This document shows, in pieces, positions 1 to 7,227 of a stretch of DNA of 25,331 nt. The position numbers were made by a program, and so were the translations under genes. Positions within the stretch are counted from its first letter, which is position 1. Each line of letters starts with the position of its first letter. This stretch comes from a virus: positions 1-25,331 of IMG/VR virus record IMGVR_UViG_3300033571_011770. The stretch is one strand, 5' to 3'. Under the pieces are notes generated by a model. That model saw only the letters and a program-made list of their open reading frames with translations, had not been told where the DNA came from and did no database searches.

Positions 1-1712
1 CCGCCACCGCCGCCAGCGTTCATTTCAGCTTGTGCGGTATTCATCGCTTCTAAATGCTCTCTCCAATTTGGTCCGAATTGTGCAATTTGTTGTAATTCCC
101 ACGCCAATGCTTGGTCTTTTCTTTTCCATTCCATGTTTTCCGATATTTTCTCATCGGTCATTCCCAAATAATATCTTTGAGCGAATGTTTTTGAAATCGA
201 ATCGTTGTTGGATAGGTTGTTAAAGTTGTTATATTTCAATTCAAACAATTGTTGTTGTCTGATTGCGAAATAACTTGCTGGTGGTGTAAACGCTAAGTCA
301 AAATAAGACTCATGCATCTTGTATTGTTTCCACCAACCACGAAGTTTCAGGTGTGTTACGAATGCGTGTTTAAATCCTTGAGCAAATGCTTGTTGTATTC
401 TTAAAATGAATTTTGCAAATCTCAATTCTTCTCTTAGAATTTCTGCACCGTCACTAAATGTTTGTTCGGGCGACAAACGGCTGATCGGAACTTTGAGAGA
501 TTGGTATAGCTTCTTAACGAAATATGACAAGTCTGATAGCTCGCCCAATTGTCCACCGCCTTGAATCGATTCTACGTCTGAACCAGCTTCACCGTTTCTG
601 CGAGCGAACCAATAATCGTCTAACATCGAAAGAGGTTCGTATACGTTGGATGCTCCGGGTGCGCTGCTCGATCCGTCAAAAACTTTGCGGTTTCTATATT
701 GCTGCATCATTTGTTTGATGTAAGCTTCGGCCTTTACAGGTGGTAATGATCCGACATCGATTTTAAACTTCAATCTCTCTGGCGCACGAACCATACGGTA
801 TATGATGATTGCGTCTTCGATCAAAGATACTTGTTTGTATGCTCTACGACAATTTTCCAAGAAAGGAATTCTTGTGGTAAAGTCTTCGTTCCATATACTA
901 GAATGTATGTAAGTAACTTGCTTACCTTCTAATGTAATAATCTGTTGTTGCAGCGAATTTATAGGATTTGTGTTTGTGTTTTTAAGCTGGTTCGCCATGT
1001 TTCGATTAGCTTCGATATCAACAGGCTTTTGAAACAAGAAATTGTTAATGACTGTGTTTTGTATATTGTCATAAACCGGATTGATCAAATCACCGGGGAT
1101 TGGCAAGCATCCAACAACGCCTAAATCTGTTTTTTGTTCGTGGACAACGTTTTCAAAAAACACTTCACCTTCTACTAACCAGTTTCTACAATAACCCCAA
1201 CCTTTTCGTTCGAGTTCGTAAATGTTTATGAACTTGTAAAACTCTTTTTCGATTTCATTTTTTTCTTCGGGTTCGAGTTTGTTGTGAGATTGAAATCCAA
1301 TAGTTACAATTCGGTTGTTATCATCTTTGTTGATAAATTCGTCACAAATTTCATCCAAACAGTCTGACACTTCCGCAAAAGCGGCCATTCTTCTATATTC
1401 TGACAGTCTTCTAACTTTATCCGTGTCAAGCTTTGCGTAAATGAATTGGTGATATCCCGCATCGGAAGAAAACCCTGCTCCTGCTCCACTTTGGTCCCAA
1501 GATTGGTCCAAATAAGGACCAGTCAGAACCGACTGTTTCATTATTTTGTAATCGCGGTTCTTGGTTATCCGATTAAACAACTCATACTTTGGATTACTTT
1601 CATCAACATCTTGAACAATGTTGGAATATGGAAGTTTTGATAAAATGCTGGATATAAACCCGCGCCCTTGGTCTGGTGCGTTACCGGATTTGCTGTAAAA
1701 ATTAGAAGGCAT
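1..1712 (-). CDS. 20: Portal vertex protein, T4 gp20-like (3' end cut off by window)
   Basis: I read this frame by hand from an ATG at 1712; it stays open to the left edge, giving about 570 residues with no stop. T4 gp20 is about 524 residues, so this homologue is longer. It would form the dodecameric ring at the capsid vertex through which DNA is packaged and to which the neck attaches. The diagnostic stretch is encoded at about 500-800: 'RAPERLKFKIDVGSLPP' followed by 'KAEAYIKQMM', then 'MLDDYWFARR', 'GGGQLGELSDLSYF' and 'KKLYQSLKVPISRL', all matching gp20 block by block. The visible C-terminus ends in a run of glycines. A TAAATA box lies 5 bases before the ATG, which suits late expression. 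The identification is confident; the end of the gene is not visible. Confidence 0.93.
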   Translation of the reverse strand, partial: MPSNFYSKSGNAPDQGRGFISSILSKLPYSNIVQDVDESNPKYELFNRITKNRDYKIMKQSVLTGPYLDQSWDQSGAGAGFSSDAGYHQFIYAKLDTDKVRRLSEYRRMAAFAEVSDCLDEICDEFINKDDNNRIVTIGFQSHNKLEPEEKNEIEKEFYKFINIYELERKGWGYCRNWLVEGEVFFENVVHEQKTDLGVVGCLPIPGDLINPVYDNIQNTVINNFLFQKPVDIEANRNMANQLKNTNTNPINSLQQQIITLEGKQVTYIHSSIWNEDFTTRIPFLENCRRAYKQVSLIEDAIIIYRMVRAPERLKFKIDVGSLPPVKAEAYIKQMMQQYRNRKVFDGSSSAPGASNVYEPLSMLDDYWFARRNGEAGSDVESIQGGGQLGELSDLSYFVKKLYQSLKVPISRLSPEQTFSDGAEILREELRFAKFILRIQQAFAQGFKHAFVTHLKLRGWWKQYKMHESYFDLAFTPPASYFAIRQQQLFELKYNNFNNLSNNDSISKTFAQRYYLGMTDEKISENMEWKRKDQALAWELQQIAQFGPNWREHLEAMNTAQAEMNAGGGG

Positions 1713-1717
1713 AAAAA

Positions 1718-1723
1718 TATTTA
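1718..1723 (-). promoter_or_regulatory. Late-type promoter box TAAATA before portal
   Basis: TAAATA lies 5 bases before the portal ATG. It resembles the T4 late -10 octamer core. With T4 geometry the transcript would begin at about the start codon. Confidence 0.6.
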
Positions 1724-1748
1724 GTTAAAGGTGGTTTATATTCAATGG

Positions 1749-2192
1749 TTATATCGGATACAGCGGGTTTGAGCACACGGTTATACCCAAGGTCCAAGGA
1801 AATTGAATATTTACGGAATCTGGGAACGAGCTAAGATATGGTAACATTGTGTCTGTTGTGAATTTTCCGTATCCTGCTTCGTTTTCTGCTATTATATCGA
1901 CGTATCCAACAGTTTTTGGTGTTTCTGGAAAGGTGAATACAACAATATCATCGGAAATTGTTGTAAAGTTCGGTATTAATACTGCTTCAAACGCAGGATA
2001 GGCGTTTTTTATTCTGTTACCACACGCCGAAAACGGATTATACTGCGTTGTTCCAGTAAACATCGCAGGATTCGATGCACTTAGATATAAATTTCTTAAA
2101 TTTAATAAAAGCTTTCCACGAACGAGAACGTCAATGCTGGATGCGGGTGTGTTTGTCCCTACATAAATTCTATTTGGGTATATTCTGCTCAT
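1749..2192 (-). CDS. Small structural protein candidate, unknown family
   Basis: This encodes 147 residues starting 'MSRIYPNRIYVG'. I chose the ATG at 2192 because it lies one base after the stop of the upstream gp15-like gene; a start at 2246 would overlap that gene by about 50 bases. The protein is rich in beta-strand-like alternation, with 'VDVLV'-type strands and a 'VGYVDIIAENEAGYG' segment that recalls an IPT/TIG or other Ig-like domain. That is an impression from the pattern, not a recognised family. It sits between the portal and a tail-completion gene and shares their operon, so a virion role (neck, tail or decoration) is the natural inference. No separate promoter box precedes it. 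Confidence 0.7.
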   Translation of the reverse strand: MSRIYPNRIYVGTNTPASSIDVLVRGKLLLNLRNLYLSASNPAMFTGTTQYNPFSACGNRIKNAYPAFEAVLIPNFTTISDDIVVFTFPETPKTVGYVDIIAENEAGYGKFTTDTMLPYLSSFPDSVNIQFPWTLGITVCSNPLYPI

Positions 2193-2193
2193 T

Positions 2194-2940
2194 TTAAAAC
2201 TGTGGTCGCGCTGACAATGACAATGTTTCTGTTGAAAAATCATCAAAACTTTGTAATAGATTGTTAGAACCAGAATATGATTTAACTTCGGAATCTATCG
2301 TGTATATTTTACTATAATTATCGCCAATCTCTTTGAACATCCAACCTTTTATTGTAAATCCAGTGTCTGCGGTTATTCGATACGACTGGTTTCCCTGTAA
2401 ATCGAGTGGATAGTTCAGTGTCACATCGCCGCCCCACAATACTTCCGATCTGATTTCTACTGGAAAGTTTTCGTTTAAATTTGGAATTTTCCAAGAAATT
2501 ACAACATACGGATCGTTATATGGTATGAAATTCGAAAGAATTTGGTCCATGTCGGATTGCGTTTTGGTGATCATCGTCATGTTAACACCGATATTAACAG
2601 GGACGGGTTGTAATATACGCTTACCAATTTCTAAACTTGTGGTTCCGTTGTTATACGGGACGTTGAAACCATCAATTTTATTGAAAACTCTGGTGTTGTC
2701 GCGGGATATTCTCGAAATGTTTACTGCGACAACGGGAAGAACCAGCCCACCGGGTGCTGGATTATTTAAAGTTTGGAAAACGCGAGATTTGGGGGAGTAT
2801 ACGTAAGAAACCTTGATAGAACTAGGGTTCGTCATCAAAGTTTTGTCCTTGTCGTATCTTTTTATGACAATATCATTGAACGCACCGATAAATTGCTCTA
2901 ATAAAGTTTGTATTTCCCAATTAAACGTGTATTTTTGCAT
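2194..2940 (-). CDS. Tail sheath stabiliser/completion protein-like (T4 gp15-like)
   Basis: This encodes 248 residues. The order of elements resembles gp15-type proteins of T4-like phages: an N-terminal helix ending 'FNDIVIKRYDK', a 'VSYVYSPKSRV' strand like the family's 'KVPVAY..K' segment, 'VVAVNISRISRDNTR' matching the 'P.MSFELT...D..R' block, a beta segment ending 'MDQILSNFIPY' (family 'QI.EQILPFF.P'), and a C-terminal 'YRITADTGFTIKGWMFK' like 'W.L.FT.KGYLFG'. gp15 caps the tail after sheath assembly and joins tail to head. The protein is near the T4 length of 272. It is first in a late operon running into the portal gene, with a TAAGTA box 6 bases before its ATG. The call rests on pattern similarity, so it is moderate. 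Confidence 0.6.
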   Translation of the reverse strand: MQKYTFNWEIQTLLEQFIGAFNDIVIKRYDKDKTLMTNPSSIKVSYVYSPKSRVFQTLNNPAPGGLVLPVVAVNISRISRDNTRVFNKIDGFNVPYNNGTTSLEIGKRILQPVPVNIGVNMTMITKTQSDMDQILSNFIPYNDPYVVISWKIPNLNENFPVEIRSEVLWGGDVTLNYPLDLQGNQSYRITADTGFTIKGWMFKEIGDNYSKIYTIDSEVKSYSGSNNLLQSFDDFSTETLSLSARPQF

Positions 2941-2945
2941 TGAAA

Positions 2946-2967
2946 CTACTTATTATAAAATAAGTAG
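2946..2967. repeat. Perfect hairpin between helicase and gp15-like genes
   Basis: CTACTTATT, a four-base loop (ATAA) and AATAAGTAG form nine-base-pair arms. Each arm holds a TAAGTA or its complement, so the element could act as a weak terminator for the helicase transcript and as a promoter box in both directions. No long T tract follows. Confidence 0.6.
2947..2952 (-). promoter_or_regulatory. Late-type promoter box TAAGTA before gp15-like gene
   Basis: TAAGTA lies 6 bases before the ATG at 2940, inside one arm of a hairpin. Confidence 0.6.
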
Positions 2968-2979
2968 ATGCTCAACACT

Positions 2980-4626
2980 TTAGACAAATCTTTCCAAAAA
3001 ATGTTTGGGAAGATGTCGGGACTCTCTCTGTATGGCGTTGACCAATGTTCCGTCCAAAATGTATGTAATCGAATAATCTTCTATCGATCTTGTGCATCTT
3101 CCACTCATTTGGATTGTATTGTCCAACATCTTCATCATATACTTCCGAGGATTTTCCTTGAACATGCGTTTGATTCGATTTGAACCCAAAGGAAGATACG
3201 GTGCTTTACAAACAATTTGAAATCTGCCCAACTCATCATCCAAGCTTACGCCTGTGTCCAATGATGGACTAACCAATATAGTCGGCTCTTTGGAATCGTG
3301 GTGAATTTTCAATATTTGTTCGTTTGTTGCTCCATCTTCTCTAAAAAGAAATCGCGGATTGCCTTTTACTTGCTTTTTAAACTCTTGGGTGATCTTATGA
3401 GTATGCGTATGGATAAGACCCTTCTCATCTTTGTGGTTTTCACACAATTCAATCGCAGAAACAACCAACTTCGGCAAAAGCATATCCATATTTTTGAAAT
3501 TTAATGCATATTTTCTGCTACAAACAATCGGAGATTTCTTTGTGTCGAAAATCGAGTCTATTTCAAAAAATTCATAATCGTCTTTAGCGATACCCAAAGA
3601 CTTTGCATACTCTTCTGGGTCTGATATCGTCGCAGACATTAATAAGATTTTATCTGAACTGTTAAAAATGACACTAGCCAATGGTTTGATATCGTATGGT
3701 GTAAAAACCACTCCATCAGCATCAACCTTCTCAACCATGAATTGGCACGGCCTCCAATATTCCAACGAGTCTCCAATGGTGGATGTTAAATTTTTTAATC
3801 TGAATATTTTCTGAGACATTTTGGAATCAATCGAAGAGAATCCAGAACTACTTGTTTTTTGGGAAGCTTCGGCCATAGCGTCATCCAATGCGTTGTTGAG
3901 TTTGCTGTGAATATCTCTCAACCAAATTTCGGCTTCTTTTGCATCATCAGATTTCAAAGGCTTAAAATCGATGCGTTCATATTTCAGATTTTTATAGTTT
4001 AAGCTGGTTGTGTATTTTGCGACCAACTCTTCTTCCAACTCACCCGCTTCATCAAGAATCAAATGCTCTCTTTTTTTCAAAAAGTCGGGCAAATTGAAAA
4101 ATACGCTGTAATTCAGAAACGCACACTTCGATGCCAACCCCAAATTTCTGTTTTTGTAATAAGGGCATCTGTTTTCGTTGAAACATCTTTGTTTTTGCTC
4201 TGGTAAAATCGAACAAGGTGCAAATTCGGCGGTAAAATTGTTGTCTACGTCACATTCGTAGTTATTTTTACCTTTTATGACGTAATCATCATAAAATATG
4301 TTTTTGTATTGGTCTTGAAGTGACTTCGTAACGGTCAAAACGAACGCCCCAAACGGTTTTGCGTCTAAAAATTCGTTGGCAACCGTATAAGCACCCTCTT
4401 TGTTGACCTTGTATATCTGATAAGTCTCTATCAACGATTCTAAGTGTGGATCGATGTCTTTTGAACTGTCAGCAATCGTTTTGGCGATGTGAGACTTGCC
4501 CGAACCTGTTGGTAACACACCGATTGCAACCCTTTTACCCGAACTCCATATTTTTTCAATCTTATCAAGAGCATCGATTTGTTGTGTTCTTGGTGTAAAA
4601 TCTTTAGGAAAGAAATCTTTTAGCAT
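2980..4626 (-). CDS. DinG/XPD-like superfamily 2 helicase with probable Fe-S cluster
   Basis: This encodes 548 residues from the ATG at 4626; an ATG at 4653 would add nine residues. I prefer 4626 because a promoter -10 box (TACAAT, 4638-4633) lies between the two. Walker A is 'LPTGSGKSHIAK' (Lys44), Walker B/motif II is 'LILDEAGELEE', and motif VI is 'QMSGRCTR'. Between motifs I and II lie five cysteines, near residues 125, 138, 148, 154 and 168, followed by 'FLNYSVFF', which parallels the 'NH.LL' after the cluster in DinG/XPD. That arrangement marks a 4Fe-4S helicase acting 5'-3' on DNA, probably in replication, recombination or R-loop removal. Motif II has Gly where most members have His (DEAG for DEAH). 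It has its own early-type promoter and a hairpin just after the stop. Confidence 0.88.
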   Translation of the reverse strand: MLKDFFPKDFTPRTQQIDALDKIEKIWSSGKRVAIGVLPTGSGKSHIAKTIADSSKDIDPHLESLIETYQIYKVNKEGAYTVANEFLDAKPFGAFVLTVTKSLQDQYKNIFYDDYVIKGKNNYECDVDNNFTAEFAPCSILPEQKQRCFNENRCPYYKNRNLGLASKCAFLNYSVFFNLPDFLKKREHLILDEAGELEEELVAKYTTSLNYKNLKYERIDFKPLKSDDAKEAEIWLRDIHSKLNNALDDAMAEASQKTSSSGFSSIDSKMSQKIFRLKNLTSTIGDSLEYWRPCQFMVEKVDADGVVFTPYDIKPLASVIFNSSDKILLMSATISDPEEYAKSLGIAKDDYEFFEIDSIFDTKKSPIVCSRKYALNFKNMDMLLPKLVVSAIELCENHKDEKGLIHTHTHKITQEFKKQVKGNPRFLFREDGATNEQILKIHHDSKEPTILVSPSLDTGVSLDDELGRFQIVCKAPYLPLGSNRIKRMFKENPRKYMMKMLDNTIQMSGRCTRSIEDYSITYILDGTLVNAIQRESRHLPKHFLERFV

Positions 4627-4632
4627 TTTTAC

Positions 4633-4660
4633 ATTGTAGCACCTTTTGTCCATAGATCAA
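4633..4660 (-). promoter_or_regulatory. Early sigma70-like promoter for the helicase
   Basis: -35 TTGATC (4660-4655), 16-base spacer, -10 TACAAT (4638-4633), then six bases and the ATG at 4626. This decides the start codon: the ATG at 4653 lies upstream of the -10 box. Confidence 0.62.
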
Positions 4661-4666
4661 TAAGTA
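4661..4666 (+). promoter_or_regulatory. Late-type promoter box TAAGTA before 4674 gene
   Basis: TAAGTA lies 7 bases before the ATG and abuts the -35 of the divergent helicase promoter, so the two could compete for polymerase. Confidence 0.6.
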
Positions 4667-4673
4667 TTTTTCC

Positions 4674-4868
4674 ATGCTTGAATTTAAAAATCCTATCCCT
4701 GTAATCACACCAATGGGTCAAGGTTATGCGATATATGTCAGAGACGGCGGAACTTTTGAAAACGATATTTGGTGTGTTGTTTTGGAAGATGGTGGAAAAA
4801 TCTTACATTTTCGATCCGATCATCTGAAAATGTATCAAAATGCGACATTTGACATTAAAGGGCAATAA
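4674..4868 (+). CDS. Conserved small phage protein, unknown function
   Basis: This encodes 64 residues with a balanced globular composition and a 'GQGYAIYVRDGG' then 'ENDIWCVVLEDGG' pattern. I have an impression of similar small proteins in other large phages, but I know no function. It reads like one small beta-rich domain. It diverges from the helicase gene and has a TAAGTA late-type box 7 bases before its ATG, next to the -35 of the helicase promoter on the other strand. The TAA stop also serves as the first three bases of the TAAATA box of the next gene. Confidence 0.72.
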   Translation: MLEFKNPIPVITPMGQGYAIYVRDGGTFENDIWCVVLEDGGKILHFRSDHLKMYQNATFDIKGQ

Positions 4869-4871
4869 ATA
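4866..4871 (+). promoter_or_regulatory. Late-type promoter box TAAATA before 4879 gene
   Basis: TAAATA lies 7 bases before the ATG; its first three bases are the stop codon of the preceding gene. Confidence 0.6.
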
Positions 4872-4878
4872 TATACAT

Positions 4879-5184
4879 ATGAAATTTGAAAAATTAGTCG
4901 AAAGCTTTTTAAACGTATTTTCCCCAGAAGAACCCACAATCGAAGAGGGTAAACATTCCTACAAGGAGTATGGTGAATTGATTGAGATAGCAAGACAACT
5001 CGGTTGCGCTATAAAAGAAACAACAAAGGGGCATATTTTAAAAGCACCCGAATCTATTGCAGGTAGTTTGCCCTTTAATATGAGAATGTTAACGGTTGAT
5101 CGTGGCGACAAGGCGATTTATCCAATTAAGAGATGGTTGAAAAACTATCTTAAACTGAGTCATCCAGTTATCGATAAATTATAA
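4879..5184 (+). CDS. Small protein with capsid-targeting-like N-terminus
   Basis: This encodes 101 residues. I chose the ATG at 4879 over an in-frame ATG at 4840 because the latter overlaps the previous gene and 4879 lies 7 bases after a TAAATA box. The N-terminus 'MKFEKLVESFLNVF' is amphipathic and contains L-V-E, a possible cleavage tripeptide for a gp21-type prohead protease. The body, 'IEIARQLGCAIKETTKGHIL' followed by 'KAP', loosely resembles the small alpha-beta fold of HicA-type proteins ('L...G......GSH..Y..P'), but the catalytic His context is not clear. The stop overlaps the stop of the convergent gene. Function unknown. Confidence 0.72.
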   Translation: MKFEKLVESFLNVFSPEEPTIEEGKHSYKEYGELIEIARQLGCAIKETTKGHILKAPESIAGSLPFNMRMLTVDRGDKAIYPIKRWLKNYLKLSHPVIDKL

Positions 5185-5415
5185 TTTTTCTGTGTAATTT
5201 GCTCGGTCAACGACTTTTCTCACACAGTTGCAAGCATAATAGGCAAAATTGCTTGTATCCCTGCTGGTGTAATATCTCCCGTAACACTTGTTACAATTCT
5301 TTTTGGGATATTGTTTTAGTGGTATTTGGGTAACGTCTAAGATTTTAGAGTCGATTTCGGGCATCTCGAAGATACATCCTGAAAAAACACTATATACTAT
5401 TAAGTTTTTGTTCAT
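5179..5415 (-). CDS. Small zinc-ribbon-like protein
   Basis: This encodes 78 residues. A 'CNKCYGRYY' knuckle (CX2C) at about residues 41-44 is followed 17 residues later by 'ACNC' (CXC), giving four possible zinc ligands. The N-terminus 'MNKNLIVYSVFSGCIFEM' is mildly hydrophobic but too short and polar to call a signal peptide. The start overlaps the end of the upstream gene by about 26 bases, so it is the last gene of the 7900-5179 operon, and its stop overlaps that of the convergent gene. A role in nucleic-acid or protein binding is inferred from the zinc ribbon only. Confidence 0.68.
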   Translation of the reverse strand: MNKNLIVYSVFSGCIFEMPEIDSKILDVTQIPLKQYPKKNCNKCYGRYYTSRDTSNFAYYACNCVRKVVDRANYTEKL

Positions 5416-5758
5416 TTATCTTTAGTATTGTATCAAAGAATTTGTTCTTTGCAAGTTTTGGTGTGAAAACTGTTAAATTCGGCTCTGCTGTAGAAAAGTG
5501 ATTTGATAGTGTTGAAATTCTGTAATCAAACTGTAACACATTCTTGTCATCGTCGCGTGTTATTTTAAAGGGGATCGGAATTTCAATTTTATCTTTGGAT
5601 TTTTTTTCAGAATCGATCAGGAAAACCAGATGGAAGTTTCGCTGGAAAAACAGAACAATTTTTCCTCGTTTTAAAACTTTATTTTTAAGTTCAAAGGTAA
5701 CGTTTTTTTGCAACAAGTCTTTGCAGCATTTTTCAATGTGTGTTCCGTTTATTAACAT
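5390..5758 (-). CDS. Unknown small protein
   Basis: This encodes 122 residues that I do not recognise. It is basic, with strand-like segments ('KIVLFFQRNFHLVFLI', 'IEIPIPFKI') and two adjacent cysteines near residue 11. Its start lies just after the upstream stop and its end overlaps the next gene, so it belongs to the operon that also carries the co-chaperonin. No signal peptide or membrane segment is evident. Confidence 0.65.
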   Translation of the reverse strand: MLINGTHIEKCCKDLLQKNVTFELKNKVLKRGKIVLFFQRNFHLVFLIDSEKKSKDKIEIPIPFKITRDDDKNVLQFDYRISTLSNHFSTAEPNLTVFTPKLAKNKFFDTILKINEQKLNSI

Positions 5759-5759
5759 A

Positions 5760-6185
5760 TTATTTGTCCATGAAAACGCTTTTTTGTGCTGGCGTCCACT
5801 TTAAGATGGTTCCGTTGAAATATTCCCAAAAAGTTTGTTGGGCTTTCTTGTTTTCCAACGTGTTGTTTATATTTTTTTGGGACCGTGTGGGTATTACACC
5901 TGTTGGGATGATGCGCGTTCCCTCAAGCGGGACGGATCGCCAGTCTTGCATGATTATATCCCAAACAATTAAGAGATTTTTCGATGCGGCGTTATAGGAT
6001 GCTTGAAATCTCGGTGCTCTGAATCTTAAAACCTTTTTACCCAAAGCTGAATTCAGCAAAAGGGGATCAAGAGTCATAAGCATTCGACGGGTTCGGGGTC
6101 TTCTGTCTTTATCCCTGCGTGTGAAAATTATTTCCACAACGTTCGTCAATGCTAATCTCTTTAAAGCATCTCTAGATAGGGCCAT
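5760..6185 (-). CDS. WYL_2/DUF2693-like Sm/SH3-fold phage protein
   Basis: This encodes 141 residues. The N-terminal half, 'VVEIIFTRRDKDRRPRTRRM' then 'LMTLDPLLL', and the later 'LLIVWDIIMQDWRSVPLEG' match the family layout I know as DUF2693/WYL_2: 'V.FTK.DG..R.M.CTL' followed by 'V.DL....WR.F....' with a small Sm-like SH3 beta-barrel. Phages carry many copies of this domain; a nucleic-acid or ligand-binding role is suspected but not established. The ATG shares bases with the stop of the co-chaperonin gene, indicating translational coupling. A C-terminal tail of about 40 residues goes beyond the usual domain. Confidence 0.7.
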   Translation of the reverse strand: MALSRDALKRLALTNVVEIIFTRRDKDRRPRTRRMLMTLDPLLLNSALGKKVLRFRAPRFQASYNAASKNLLIVWDIIMQDWRSVPLEGTRIIPTGVIPTRSQKNINNTLENKKAQQTFWEYFNGTILKWTPAQKSVFMDK

Positions 6186-6568
6186 TATGCTGTCTTCGCT
6201 TCAACTACACCGAAGATTCGGGCTTCGCTCAAGAATACAACATTCTTCAAACCATTAACGTTTGCGGCTTTAATTCCTTTATCATTGGGGAACATGATAT
6301 GGTCGCCAGTCTTGACCGTTTTACACCCAACTCCTGCGAGAACAACTTTACCAATTCTCCAAGTAAAAGTAACTGCGTCAACAGGAACCCATAAGTTTCC
6401 CCGTCTGACTTCTCTACCATCGTCAGATACGTCTACGTATTGAACGAACAATATATCGTCTAAAACGGTGGTTAAATTCCAACCGTCAAGATTAATGTCA
6501 GAATTTTTATAGTTTTCAAGCTCTACTAAGCCTTTGTTTAAGTTTTCAGTGTTAGGTCTATCGATCAT
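6185..6568 (-). CDS. 31: Co-chaperonin, T4 gp31/GroES-like
   Basis: This encodes 127 residues with a GroES-type layout: 'VLDDILFVQYVDVSDDG' (GroES 'L.DRVLV'), a mobile-loop-like region, 'NLWVPVDA' (GroES 'GIIIP'), 'RIGKVVLAGVG' (GroES 'GEVVAVG'), 'VKTGDHIMFPNDKG' (GroES 'VKVGD.V.F....G') and a C-terminal 'VVFLSEARIFGVVE' (GroES 'L.E.DILAVV'). T4 gp31 replaces GroES on host GroEL to fold the major capsid protein, and this protein would do the same. An extra N-terminal arm of about 30 residues precedes the domain. A TAAATA box lies exactly 6 bases before the ATG, consistent with late expression alongside capsid production. Confidence 0.78.
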   Translation of the reverse strand: MIDRPNTENLNKGLVELENYKNSDINLDGWNLTTVLDDILFVQYVDVSDDGREVRRGNLWVPVDAVTFTWRIGKVVLAGVGCKTVKTGDHIMFPNDKGIKAANVNGLKNVVFLSEARIFGVVEAKTA

Positions 6569-6574
6569 GAAAAC

Positions 6575-6580
6575 TATTTA
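6575..6580 (-). promoter_or_regulatory. Late-type promoter box TAAATA before co-chaperonin
   Basis: TAAATA lies exactly 6 bases (GTTTTC) before the ATG at 6568, within an otherwise continuous operon, so the co-chaperonin can be expressed late on its own. Confidence 0.65.
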
Positions 6581-6581
6581 C

Positions 6582-6950
6582 TCATGTTTTCAAATCTTCA
6601 AGTAACTTATTATAACGAATCAGTTCTTTCTTGGAAATTTCTAAATTTTGACACACAGTTATATCGTCCACCGCCTCTTTATCCTTGACCTTTTTAGTTT
6701 TTTTAATATACGTTATTCTTTTGGTGTATTTGGGTATAATTTTCTGATAAAACCGAATAACGTGGTCCCTGTCATATTCGTCTTTAGATATATTCCACCT
6801 GTTATATGTAAGATTTACAATCTTGGCAACGTCAGAGTTCGCCATTGACAACCAACGGTTCAGCATGAAAAGACTCAAATCGTTTTCATCTATCGGAAAC
6901 GATTTTGTTTTTCGCAAAATCCAGTTTAAAAGTTCAAAAATGTTTTCCAT
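6582..6950 (-). CDS. Possible clamp-loader small subunit (gp62-like)
   Basis: This encodes 122 residues, helical and basic. The pattern 'LSLFMLNRWLSM' followed by 'FYQKIIPKYTKRITYIKKTK' resembles the small clamp-loader subunits of divergent T4-like phages, where a '..PF.VNR.LS' block is followed by a basic '..R.SKW.K' segment. gp62 and gp44 load the sliding clamp, which T4 also needs for late transcription. T4 gp62 is 187 residues, so this would be a shortened version. The gene lies between a small unknown and the co-chaperonin, with its start overlapping the previous gene. This is a tentative call; a generic small helical protein is the alternative. Confidence 0.5.
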   Translation of the reverse strand: MENIFELLNWILRKTKSFPIDENDLSLFMLNRWLSMANSDVAKIVNLTYNRWNISKDEYDRDHVIRFYQKIIPKYTKRITYIKKTKKVKDKEAVDDITVCQNLEISKKELIRYNKLLEDLKT

Positions 6951-7227
6951 TTTTATTTTTTCTTTTTATGATTTGAGCAGTTCCGTTTTCGTATTGTGGT
7001 TCAAAGTTTTCTTCTAACCATTTATAGGCAGCTTTTATGTGTGGGACAAATATACCATTTCCGCTGGTGGCAAAATCAACCAAATACCAATCGGTTCCGC
7101 GCCAATGTAAAGTAAAACTTGCCCAACACCCCCAAAATCCACTCTTTTCATCAAAAATAAAGGTGTTATGCTTTCGTGTTACGGTATACGAAATGGCACA
7201 TAACAGAATATTTTCAGTATCATTCAA
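6934..7227 (-). CDS. Unknown small protein with probable TTG start
   Basis: This encodes 97 residues with no internal methionine; the only plausible start is TTG at 7227, which overlaps the stop of the upstream glycosyltransferase gene. It is rich in aromatics ('FWGCWASFTLHWRGTDWYLV') and ends in a basic, Asn- and Lys-rich tail. I know no family. Overlaps on both sides (8 bases upstream, 17 downstream) make it an internal gene of the operon, and translational coupling could explain the weak start. Confidence 0.62.
   Translation of the reverse strand: MNDTENILLCAISYTVTRKHNTFIFDEKSGFWGCWASFTLHWRGTDWYLVDFATSGNGIFVPHIKAAYKWLEENFEPQYENGTAQIIKRKNKNGKHF

Noticed and set aside
1-20. G-rich run on the minus strand
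   Set aside because: It encodes the glycine-rich end of the portal and has only two-base G runs, so it is not a real quadruplex motif.
2525-2806. 93-residue plus-strand frame
   Set aside because: Antisense to the gp15-like gene, with no promoter box and no recognisable motif.
2968-3183. Plus-strand frame starting right after a TAAGTAG box
   Set aside because: It is antisense to the helicase C-terminus including motif VI, and its composition is not protein-like. A non-coding antisense RNA from the box is still possible and is listed as a finding.
4879-5184. HicA-type toxin
   Set aside because: The 'GHILKAP' stretch is only loosely similar, no HicB-like partner is adjacent, and the N-terminus looks like a virion leader.
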